In this document: in pieces, positions 28,001-34,553 of the stretch | Layout of the letters: each line of letters begins with the position of its first letter | How positions within the stretch are numbered: position 1 is the stretch's first letter | Assembly: GCA_020630065.1 (NCBI GenBank) | Contig: JAHDCC010000011.1 | Location: 33,781-85,636 of the forward strand | DNA from: Acidimicrobiales bacterium | Lineage (GTDB): Bacteria > Actinomycetota > Acidimicrobiia > Acidimicrobiales > SZUA-35 | DNA: 51,856 nucleotides | Direction: 5' to 3' | Translations under genes and position numbers: made by a program | The notes under the pieces: generated by a model | The model's database searches: none | Seen by the model: the letters and a program-made list of their open reading frames with translations, nothing else | What the model was told of the DNA's origin: nothing

Positions 28001-28517
28001 CGACAAAGGTGACGAGCGGTACGTGGCGGTGAGTAACATTCACAACAACGCTAATGAAGAGATGAGTGAAGTAGCGAGTCGGAGGGCAATGGAACACCTC
28101 GACCCCGAGGCAGAATGGAAAGACCCGACGACGCCGGGCAAAGGCAAACAAAAAGAGTTCGATGCCTCCTACGAGATGGGTGACGGAACATCTGCGTCCG
28201 TTGAGAATAAGGCAAACAACGCCGCTCGTGGCAGCGCCAAAGTTGATGAGGATGATGTTGAACAGACCCACCCTCGGTACAACCGACGCACAGCCGAAAT
28301 ATTGGGTGAAAAGGCTGAAGAGGAAACCAACGATGCTCGGGCCGAAGAAATGCAAGACACCAGTGAGAAGATGATAGAGGACATGGACGACAATAAGTTT
28401 AGTTCTTATGTGGCGTCGACTAAGACTGGTACGAACAAGGGTGAACGAGGCCCAGGTGGGGAACGGCCTGCCGGGGCTGGGGTCGTCACCATCAAAAAAT
28501 CGAGGCAAGATATCTAG
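24897..28517 (+). CDS. Large eCIS-associated cargo candidate with shared loading leader (1206 aa)
   Basis: 1206 aa from GTG 24897. Residues 1-52 (Ala/Pro-rich, ending SPQEMQQRFGNAGTA) are identical to the eCIS-core protein at 30550. Residues 53-330 are acidic and low in complexity; ~340-535 are coiled-coil-like. Residues ~540-825 are long amphipathic/hydrophobic helices (LIAGIVGGLNLF, AGITWLISLMNPASAFFKAVKAIYDIVMFFIERG) of a type I recall from giant eCIS-core proteins. Residues 830-1206 are a separate hydrophilic end with D1089 and E1103-x-K1105 spaced like a PD-(D/E)xK nuclease. No HExxH core is present. A toxin delivered by the particle is likely. A tape-measure role is the main alternative, since no other long helical protein is encoded. 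Confidence 0.78.
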   Translation: MAESAVATKTSSDKAPAAPQPAAPEKVRAGGPTMQGMSPQEMQQRFGNAGTAQAIAEQEVVLSPFEAIAPAREGVADRARTSKRHPEASVPVDAAQDAAIEAPVEQKRGAASKTVTEIDKVETKEIKRSAGDGFEAELRAALLAAVPIPENEDEAKATIEKGGSDASATLRGGVDSEGNKTGPLADATAEAAPLEEATSVEAEAKPEDQDAPEEVELATENVGDAPAPVASDSVVPPPISDSKLDYSDHSASTDQVMAENEITDEQLAKGNEPEFNETLGTKEEAANRAQSGAEAFRESEAGTRESAGSKASKTMAGGLTGFHSSRTNEIGDVVDTQDSTKSEDERERRRITNKIVKVKDDTQEDVEKILDKMEDQASTRFEIGLADAEKAYEKSFDDNLGGVNFFGAFRIGEDTDRAFRKGREAYEAKVDTAITAVVRIVNAALKRAERRVAKGKKEVDDFVEGLDESVKQFGVEAQDSVAADFDEMESSIESRKSGLIETLVAQYQASQERVAAMEERLRLENMSIWDRIYEQTVGLAKKILEFKDLLLSILGEAGEVVKAIIADPIAFLKNLIAGIVGGLNLFKDNIVEHLKGGLMGWLVGSLQSAGLELPTSFDLKGIFQLIFGILGVTYGIIREKAVKLLGEKVVGRLEQTAEIFIVLATEGPAGVWQMFVEQMGDVKEMIMGEIRGFVIEKIIIAGITWLISLMNPASAFFKAVKAIYDIVMFFIERGQQIMALVNTIIGAIGEIVAGNVEGMSKAVENVLARLLPVAISFLASLLGLGGITDKIREIVEKIRDKVDAVVDWIIAKAVKLAQKIGDLLPGGKERKAKREAEAAKDEEPDYDDPEKEAKVAAALAAIDEEVERLGPVIGFKEAQQIKDRVKAEHSVLTDLVLSLENGTWVFRYVASPGKDKSVRSGLWTIEVYANRAELNIEEVEEYLGARIESRDGGQWFYNPESLDFVHERGTIPAQMFESEFVIGETVSEEGPNGEHEIQVSPQATGVFDDPDYQNAENKAVRAEALKRKMENKQGFDKGDERYVAVSNIHNNANEEMSEVASRRAMEHLDPEAEWKDPTTPGKGKQKEFDASYEMGDGTSASVENKANNAARGSAKVDEDDVEQTHPRYNRRTAEILGEKAEEETNDARAEEMQDTSEKMIEDMDDNKFSSYVASTKTGTNKGERGPGGERPAGAGVVTIKKSRQDI

Positions 28518-28532
28518 GAAGAGGAGGGCGTA

Positions 28533-29393
28533 ATGTCAGGACAGGTAGACGAACGTTTTGTGCCGCTCCGACCGGCAAAGTCGTGGGTTCGACGCGTTGA
28601 CCGAAATGCTGAACGGTTAGGTAAAAACGAGGCTAAACATAAATCGAGGTGCGGGGTGTTTGTATCAAACCCTCGGTCGATGGATAGTAGGGCCGGACGG
28701 TATTTGTCTATGGCTTCCAAATCCGATGGGGTTGGATTGCCAAAAGGTACGGTGATCGAATTTCTCGATAACGCGTTACGAATCACCGCTGCGTATTTTT
28801 CTGGTTTCGGAGGAATCGACTATCAACTTCTGCTGTACGGCCAAACCATCGACTTTGGTGTTGATAACAGACGCCTACGATCCGAATCGATAGGGTCTGG
28901 ACTGCCTCGAGTGTTCGGCGACCTTTGCGTCATCTTAAACGCTGCGGAAGAAGCGCACATCTTTCGGTCGACCGATTGGTCCAGCTTTGGACAGATTCCG
29001 GCTCAACGAGCTGGCCTTCTTCGTTCCGAATCGGCTGAAACAACCACCATCGCTCAGGATATAGAGAATATTGAACTGTTCGTGCGACGTGACCCGGAAG
29101 CCGGACCGTATTGTTGTCAAACACTGATTCCTCCGTTGCGGATCTACCAGGCTGTGCTCGACAACAACTACGACAACTACCGAATCGCATGTCGAGACGC
29201 CGCTGAGCAGTACTACGATTTTTGGTGGGTCAAAGACAACCTAGCCAATTTAGGTTACGGGCTAGCGTTACACGTTGTCGCCGCAATGTCACACGCACAC
29301 AGGACCCGCCAGTGGCCAGCACACGACTCAGAAGTCACCCCAGCCTGGATCGCCGAAGGCGAATTCGACCGGCAAAAAGGCAATCCCGCCTAG
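28533..29393 (+). CDS. Unknown protein downstream of cargo; immunity/accessory candidate
   Basis: 286 aa with AGGAGG placed five bases before ATG 28533, 15 bases after the cargo stop. The sequence has a basic N-terminus (VRRVDRNAERLGKNEAKHKSRC), no signal peptide and no transmembrane segment. It has an aromatic-rich second half (YQAVLDNNYDNYRIACRDAAEQYYDFWWVKDN). I recognise no family. Its place directly behind a toxin-like gene, inside the segment bounded by the direct repeats, makes a cognate immunity protein or cargo chaperone the simplest idea. It could also be a second cargo. Confidence 0.7.
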   Translation: MSGQVDERFVPLRPAKSWVRRVDRNAERLGKNEAKHKSRCGVFVSNPRSMDSRAGRYLSMASKSDGVGLPKGTVIEFLDNALRITAAYFSGFGGIDYQLLLYGQTIDFGVDNRRLRSESIGSGLPRVFGDLCVILNAAEEAHIFRSTDWSSFGQIPAQRAGLLRSESAETTTIAQDIENIELFVRRDPEAGPYCCQTLIPPLRIYQAVLDNNYDNYRIACRDAAEQYYDFWWVKDNLANLGYGLALHVVAAMSHAHRTRQWPAHDSEVTPAWIAEGEFDRQKGNPA

Positions 29394-29413
29394 TTAGCGA
29401 CTAACACGTATTC

Positions 29414-29648
29414 CTATAACCGTTCAGCCCTGATCCAACACCCACGGTTCTTGACAGAGCTGTCGGTGAGGGCTGCTACAGAAGTACTACGGTCAGATTT
29501 AGGTTTGTCGAACTGCTCGAACACCGTAGCGAGGGTCCTTTCAACACCTGGCTCTTCGGCCCAGCGCATGAGATGGCGAACGTCGACCTTTTTGTCAACT
29601 ACCTCGATCATGCCGGCGACATCTCGGAGCTGACGGTCTGACACAGAT
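29414..29648 (-). pseudogene. Antisense gene fragment cut by repeat boundary
   Basis: A minus-strand frame of 76 codons opens at GTG 29644 and has natural-looking helical content (RQLRDVAGMIEVVDKKVDVRHLMRW). It lacks a ribosome-binding site and its upstream side runs directly into the duplicated segment, where the frame soon meets a stop. It looks like the 3' end of an older gene whose start was removed when the repeat arrived. The region 29394-29648 otherwise holds no gene. Confidence 0.3.
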
Positions 29649-30704
29649 AACTTGCCCGAAAAGCTTCAGGCTACGACGTTAGAGAGCGTGAAATTTATTG
29701 ACGGGATGGTGGTGACGGCCGAAGATTTGCAGGCCGCCACCGACTATCCGACGTCGATGCTCCAAACCGTGATGCGCACCTATTTTGGGTGTGGGGTTAT
29801 GGCCGGTTTGGGTCTCAAACCTGACGATAAGGAAGGCACCCGGGACACCTTTGAGCTTTGTGTTGAGGCGGGGATGGCCGTCGACGCTCACGGTTTCCCG
29901 CTTGAGTTGTGTCGACCGATCAAGTTGAACCTAACACCTGATCCGTGTATCCCTGAGTCCGAAGCCCCGACCGAGGTTTGCATTTTGGTGCGGAGGGTGA
30001 CGTCGGATGAGGCTCCGCGTGACGCAGCCGAGTGTAAGACCACCGAACCACAGTTTGAGTGTTCTCGTACCCGGAACCATATTTTGGTTAAAGCGTTCGC
30101 GGTTGAAGATTTGCCGCAGCGCGGGCTGTGTGAGATTCCTCCGACGCCTGAACCGGTTGAGGGCAAACCTCCAGCGGTCGAGCCTACCCCGGAGGCGTCG
30201 ACTACCGATTCGGTGTTGGCCGAGTTGTGTGATTGTTTAACGAAACGGTTGACGCCTGACGCGGCGGCTGAGTCGTGGGTGATGTTGGGTTGTGTGAAGT
30301 TGAAACCGGAAGGGATCGAGTCGGTTGATTTGTCTCGCCGCCAGTTTGTGCGTCCGACGCAGTGTGTTTGTGATGTGACGAAGAAGTTGGCTGAGTTCGG
30401 GGCCCGGATGGAACAGATGGAACGCACGTTGATGCCGCCGTCTACGCCTCCGGCTACCCCGGCTGCTGCTCCGGCTACCTCGACGCCGCCTCCGGTTGAA
30501 CCAGCCGAGTAGCGGTCCGTTGTTGGTCGGGTTGTTGTAGATAATTCCTGTGGCCGAGTCTGCTGTTGCGACGAAGACTTCTTCGGATAAGGCGCCCGCG
30601 GCGCCGCAACCGGCCGCGCCTGAGAAGGTGCGTGCGGGTGGTCCGACGATGCAGGGCATGTCGCCACAGGAAATGCAGCAACGTTTCGGCAACGCCGGTA
30701 CGGC
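29649..30704. repeat. 1056-bp direct repeat, copy 2
   Basis: This copy starts at AACTT 29649, without the first ten codons of the 297-aa gene, and ends in codon 52 of the 183-aa eCIS-core gene. It is identical to 23996-25051 by eye. Such identity, including synonymous positions and the short intergenic stretch, implies either a recent duplication or ongoing gene conversion. Homologous recombination between the copies would delete 5653 bp with the large cargo and the 286-aa gene. Confidence 0.95.
29652..30512 (+). CDS. 5'-truncated duplicate of the 297-aa eCIS accessory gene
   Basis: 286 codons identical to residues 12-297 of the gene at 23966. The native ATG and first residues are missing. 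The only available start is TTG 29652 at the repeat edge, without a recognisable ribosome-binding site, so it may be poorly expressed or silent. The motif region (VTAEDLQAATDY, GCGVMAGLGL) is intact. If transcribed, its main effect may be to bring along the intergenic stretch and leader of the cargo gene at 30550. Confidence 0.65.
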   Translation: MPEKLQATTLESVKFIDGMVVTAEDLQAATDYPTSMLQTVMRTYFGCGVMAGLGLKPDDKEGTRDTFELCVEAGMAVDAHGFPLELCRPIKLNLTPDPCIPESEAPTEVCILVRRVTSDEAPRDAAECKTTEPQFECSRTRNHILVKAFAVEDLPQRGLCEIPPTPEPVEGKPPAVEPTPEASTTDSVLAELCDCLTKRLTPDAAAESWVMLGCVKLKPEGIESVDLSRRQFVRPTQCVCDVTKKLAEFGARMEQMERTLMPPSTPPATPAAAPATSTPPPVEPAE

Positions 30705-31101
30705 AGCGTTCATGTCTGGGGATGCTTATGGTGGTCGCGATGCAGAGCTGCGTTTGCCCGCTGGTCTTGCTAACACTTTTGAACAGCGGTTTGGTCAGCC
30801 GGTGGACCATGCCCGAATTAAGGTCGGGCCATCCGCTAACCGGCGGGTTGTCAGGTACGGTAAATCTGCTGTCACCATCGGAGATGTTATTTATTTCCGA
30901 ACGGGTAGTTTCCGTCCAGAAACGATCGAAGGTCTCGCCCTTCTCGCTCATGAGCTGGTCCACGTCATCCATCAAACCGGTGATCGTAGTCAGCTAACGC
31001 CGGGCACCGAAGCTGAGGCCGAAGCCGAAGCCGAGAAACTGTCGCTGCCGTCTAGTGATTCAACAGAGAGGGTTTCCCCTCGATGGTCGGACGCCACGTG
31101 A
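30550..31101 (+). CDS. eCIS-core (DUF4157) domain protein with shared loading leader
   Basis: 183 aa from GTG 30550. Residues 1-52 equal those of the 1206-aa cargo. Residues ~53-143 are the eCIS-core/DUF4157 domain: YGGRDAELRLPAGLANTFEQRFG, VDHARIKVGPSANR, VTIGDVIYFRTGSF, and the zincin-like HELVH at 134-138 within LLAHELVHVIHQ. The tail (EAEAEAEAEKL) is short and acidic with no effector domain. DUF4157 proteins are strongly tied to eCIS loci and are often the N-terminal part of multidomain effectors. Here it is nearly alone, as a protease-like minimal cargo, a loading factor, or a remnant that lost its C-terminal module. Confidence 0.88.
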   Translation: MAESAVATKTSSDKAPAAPQPAAPEKVRAGGPTMQGMSPQEMQQRFGNAGTAAFMSGDAYGGRDAELRLPAGLANTFEQRFGQPVDHARIKVGPSANRRVVRYGKSAVTIGDVIYFRTGSFRPETIEGLALLAHELVHVIHQTGDRSQLTPGTEAEAEAEAEKLSLPSSDSTERVSPRWSDAT

Positions 31102-31413
31102 CCGGTTTACGTCTGCGGTTTCCATACGTAAGTGGCCCTGTCGTCCCAACCATCGAGCCAAGATCAAAGGTCGCGTTAGCGGCCAACAAGAGAATTGCGC
31201 GGCGAGAAGTCAACGCAACTAGTCAAGGTTTGTATAGGTGGGCTTCGTTCTCGCATTCGGAGAAAATTTCATGCACTCCGAGGTTGGAGGTCGAACGTAT
31301 GTTCGATACGGTTATTGGTGTGTTCGTGGGTTCACGCCTGCGATGTTCGGTGGCTGACGCCCCTCTTGTTTGTTCGACACTTTGTTGTCAGTTTTGTTTG
31401 AGGGTTCGTAGTT
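31102..31413. other. Intergenic stretch between cargo region and HNH gene
   Basis: 312 bases with no convincing gene. A plus-strand open frame runs from 31083 to 31451 but is Cys/Ser/Arg-rich, overlaps both neighbours and has no ribosome-binding site. No hairpin terminator with a T-tract is visible after the eCIS-core gene. The right end holds GAGGG at 31400-31404, the ribosome-binding site of the HNH gene. Confidence 0.5.
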
Positions 31414-32880
31414 GTGGTCGTAGTCGCTCCAGTTTTGGATTCAGGGTTTAGTAGCCGTTGTGCTGCGTCTGCCCTTGATAAAGGTGTCGCCGACGCTGGA
31501 AGTGTTTCCGCATTAGTAGATGCCTTTAACTCCGTTTCCGTGGTGGGGCTAGACGAATCTTCGCTACAACAGGTCTTAGGGCTAACTCGACAACTTCGAG
31601 GAGCGCTTGATGCACTCGACTTTAAAGTGGGGGCCGAAGCCGATCGGCTCGCTGTCCGAGGCTGTTCAGCCCCTGCCGACGAACTACTTGCAAACAGCGG
31701 GCAACTACGTCCAGGAACAGCTCGGCGACAAGCCACACGATCTCGTGTAGTGGCTGGCATAGCGGGGTTGTCTGAAGCCGTTGGTTCGGGCGATGTTGGC
31801 CGAGACCATATCGATTCACTCGCCCGGGGCCTAAACAGACTAACCAGCGGCGAACGATCGAAGATCGACGAATCGCGGCTAGTTGTTAAAGCAAAGGTCA
31901 TGTCGGCGGACCGGTTCGACAAAGCCGTCAAAGACGAGGTTAACCGGGTACGGCAAGACCACGGCCTGAAAGACGCAGTGCAGAAACGACAAGCATCAGA
32001 ATTTCGTCACTGGTTCGACCACAAAACCGGGATGGGTAAATTCTCCGGCCAGCTCGACCCCGAACGATACGAAGCGTTAACAACAGCCGTCGACCAGCAC
32101 GTCAACACCCTCGCCGCTTCAGGCAAACCCACCAACTCTCGTGAGTCGGTAGCCAAAGACGCTGCGCTTGCTGCGGCCGCTTTGGCAGAACTAGTCTGCA
32201 CCTCGCCGAAACGATCGGCGAACGTGCCGCACATAACCGTCGTAGTTGACCACAAAACACTGGTCGAAGGCGGGCACGAAGAATCGATCCGTCAAACCGG
32301 GAACGGGCACGACCTGCCACCCGAAACCGTCGCCCGACTATGTTGCGACTCGACGCTTCAAAAAGTTGTTCTCGACCAGCGGGGAGTGCCAATCGACGTC
32401 GGGCGGAAATACCGAACCGCCACCGACGCCCAATGGGCCGCCATGCGGGCCATCTACTCAACCTGCGCCTGGAAAAACTGTGACCGGCCGCTGAGCTGGT
32501 GCCAACTCCACCACATCAACGAATGGAACAACGGCGGAAGCACCAACCTCGACAACCTCGTACCCCTCTGCACGACCCATCACCATCGGGTCCACGAAGG
32601 GAAATGGCGGATCAAACTCAAAGCAACAGGTAGTGTTGCCCCAGACCGGACACTGCAAATCTGGAAACCAAACGGTCAACAAATCCCCGAAAGCTCAGGG
32701 CCGCCTTCTCGGTTAAAAGTTCCGACCTCGATCGATACGGCGTGGACTGGCAGGGCTCCACATGAAAACGGTGTAGACAACGAACGTCGGGTAGATAGTA
32801 ATGTCCATGGAATAGTTGATCGGAGTGCTGAATTGTCACTATATGGGCAAGGTCCGTACTGTGAAGACGTTATTCGATGA
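31414..32880 (+). CDS. DUF222/HNH endonuclease-like protein (13E12 repeat family type)
   Basis: 488 aa from GTG 31414 with GAGGG nine bases upstream. The first ~300 residues are the helical DUF222-type region (KVGAEADRLAVRGCSAPADELLAN, AKVMSADRFDKAVKDEVNR, GQLDPERYEALTTAVDQHVNTL). Residues ~350-395 are an HNH nuclease module: Cys pair CAWKNCDRPLSWC, His pair H366-H367 in LHHINEW, NLDNLVPLCTTHHHRVH. The last ~90 residues are variable. These genes are common and often multicopy in actinobacteria, and some behave like mobile repeats. Its position at the end of the cargo region may reflect rearrangement there. Its biological role is not known. Confidence 0.92.
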   Translation: MVVVAPVLDSGFSSRCAASALDKGVADAGSVSALVDAFNSVSVVGLDESSLQQVLGLTRQLRGALDALDFKVGAEADRLAVRGCSAPADELLANSGQLRPGTARRQATRSRVVAGIAGLSEAVGSGDVGRDHIDSLARGLNRLTSGERSKIDESRLVVKAKVMSADRFDKAVKDEVNRVRQDHGLKDAVQKRQASEFRHWFDHKTGMGKFSGQLDPERYEALTTAVDQHVNTLAASGKPTNSRESVAKDAALAAAALAELVCTSPKRSANVPHITVVVDHKTLVEGGHEESIRQTGNGHDLPPETVARLCCDSTLQKVVLDQRGVPIDVGRKYRTATDAQWAAMRAIYSTCAWKNCDRPLSWCQLHHINEWNNGGSTNLDNLVPLCTTHHHRVHEGKWRIKLKATGSVAPDRTLQIWKPNGQQIPESSGPPSRLKVPTSIDTAWTGRAPHENGVDNERRVDSNVHGIVDRSAELSLYGQGPYCEDVIR

Positions 32881-33014
32881 TCACTAGACCAAATCTGGGC
32901 ACGGCCTCTAAACATCAACTGATTTGTGAGTCGTGCGAGGTTGAGCCTGCCGGTTCCATGGGGCTGGCTCTCGGCCGAGTAAACTGGCATTTTGCGAACG
33001 ATGGGCGACAGTAG

Positions 33015-34553
33015 ATGATTTCTAGAGCTGAGGCGGTCCGGTTTCTTAACCAGGCCACGTTTGGTGCTACCGAAGCGGCTATCGTCGGCCTGCAAGAAGC
33101 AGGCACCTATGAGACTTGGATAGATCAACAAATCGCCGAAACCGGTTCCTTTACCGCTCCATATGTTCGAGCCAATTCGAACGGCAGCTTGCGAACTACC
33201 CGACATCACATTTGGTGGCAAAACGCTATCACGGGAAGCGACCAGCTTCGCCAACGGATGGCTTTTGCGCTAAGCGAAATTTTTGTTGTCTCCGACATCG
33301 ACTACATTCTGTCGAACTCGCAGTACGGGATGTGCGACTTCTACGACATGCTCGCTACCGAAGCTTTCGGGAACTTTCGCGAACTGCTACAGCAAGTAAC
33401 CCTGCACCCGGTCATGGGCGTCTACCTCAGTATGGTTCGAAACGAGAAAGCCGACCCGTCACGCAACATACGGCCAGACGAAAATTTCGCCCGCGAGATC
33501 CTGCAGCTGTTTACCATCGGCCTGTACGAGCTAGACATCGACGGGCAGACCCGCCTCGACGCAGAAGGGAAGCCGCAACCAAATTACGACCAAACCACTG
33601 TCGAAGAGTTCGCAAAAGTGTTTACCGGGTGGGATCACGCCGATAGCCGGGCGTGGGACTCCAACCAGGAACACGACCTAACCGTGCCGATGGTCGCCAA
33701 CGAAGACTTCCACGACACATCGACCAAGACACTACTGTACGCAGTGACCTTGCCCGCAGGCCAGTCCGCCGCCCAAGACCTAGAAGCAGCGTTAGACAAT
33801 ATCTTTGCTCACACCAACGTCGCCCCGTTTATCGCGACAGCGTTGATCAAACGTTTTGTGACCAGCAATCCCACTCCCGCCTATATCCAACGGGTAGCCG
33901 AAACGTTTAATGATAACGGCTCCGGGGTTAGCGGTGATTTGGGTTCAGTTATCAAAGCGGTTCTCCTCGACGACGAAGCCAGAAAAAGTCGAAACAACGA
34001 CGACGAGACGTTCGGGAAAATCAAAGAACCACTGCTGCGCCTGTCTCAACTATGGCGGGCGTTCGACGCGGTGCCGGGGCCCGAAGCCGACAACGTTTAC
34101 CACACCAAAGTAAAGACATCTGACCGTATCGCTGAAGTGATCGGCCAATCACCGATGACGTCGCCGTCGGTATTTAACTTCTTCCTGCCCGACCATCCAT
34201 TAGACGTCGAAAACGATTTGGTAGCACCGGAAAAACAGATCCTTTCAGAAGTCAACATCTCGTCGACCAACAACATGTTGTTCACTCAGATAGAACTAAA
34301 CGATCGGGCTGAGGCACAACAGACTCAGACCACGATCACGATCGACCGACAGATTGCTATGGCCGACGACGCGAAGGTTCTCGTCGACCATTTAGACAAG
34401 TTGTTGCTGGCCGGTCAACTACCCGACGAAATATCCACCGCTCTCGTCGACTCAATCGAGTCACTCCCAACAGACGATGCCGGCCGACGAACTCGAGTGG
34501 TCGAAGCCCTCTACTGCATCGTCAACTCGCCCTACCACTACGTCCAGAAATGA
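33015..34553 (+). CDS. DUF1800 family protein
   Basis: 512 aa. The opening AVRFLNQATFGATEAAIVGL, then HHIWWQNAITGSDQLRQRMAFALSEIFVVSD, RPDENFAREILQLFTIGLYELD and EEFAKVFTGWDH, are all family signatures of DUF1800. No signal peptide is visible. It overlaps the DUF1501 gene by ATGA; the two families are very often paired, and the Tat-exported partner could carry this protein out. The biochemical function of the family is unknown. Confidence 0.93.
   Translation: MISRAEAVRFLNQATFGATEAAIVGLQEAGTYETWIDQQIAETGSFTAPYVRANSNGSLRTTRHHIWWQNAITGSDQLRQRMAFALSEIFVVSDIDYILSNSQYGMCDFYDMLATEAFGNFRELLQQVTLHPVMGVYLSMVRNEKADPSRNIRPDENFAREILQLFTIGLYELDIDGQTRLDAEGKPQPNYDQTTVEEFAKVFTGWDHADSRAWDSNQEHDLTVPMVANEDFHDTSTKTLLYAVTLPAGQSAAQDLEAALDNIFAHTNVAPFIATALIKRFVTSNPTPAYIQRVAETFNDNGSGVSGDLGSVIKAVLLDDEARKSRNNDDETFGKIKEPLLRLSQLWRAFDAVPGPEADNVYHTKVKTSDRIAEVIGQSPMTSPSVFNFFLPDHPLDVENDLVAPEKQILSEVNISSTNNMLFTQIELNDRAEAQQTQTTITIDRQIAMADDAKVLVDHLDKLLLAGQLPDEISTALVDSIESLPTDDAGRRTRVVEALYCIVNSPYHYVQK

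Larger units (their letters stand above)
2803..31101 (+). other. Extracellular contractile injection system (eCIS) locus with cargo region
   Basis: All genes are on the plus strand with minimal spacing: ATPase, terminator-like DUF4255, sheath, two tube proteins, LysM tube protein, gpD-like hub, gpV-like spike, gp25 wedge, two baseplate-J proteins, tail protein I, then accessory and cargo genes. ATGA or GTGA overlaps occur at 5280, 5852, 8262, 9141, 9750, 12739, 18271 and 20133. The set and order fit the actinobacterial type of eCIS (one sheath, DUF6760 present) rather than a prophage: no capsid, portal, terminase or integrase gene is present. It is not a T6SS, since no TssJLM or ClpV genes are seen. 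Confidence 0.9.

Noticed and set aside
23996-30704. Repeat as an insertion sequence or transposon
   Set aside because: No transposase, no terminal inverted repeats and no target-site duplication visible at the edges.
2803-31101. Interpretation of the locus as a prophage or a type VI secretion system
   Set aside because: No capsid, terminase, portal, integrase or lysis genes, and no TssJLM or ClpV; ATPase, DUF4255 and DUF4157 genes mark an eCIS.
31083-31451. 122-codon plus-strand open frame between the eCIS-core gene and the HNH gene
   Set aside because: Composition is Cys/Ser/Arg-rich and unlike the neighbours; it overlaps both flanking genes and has no ribosome-binding site.
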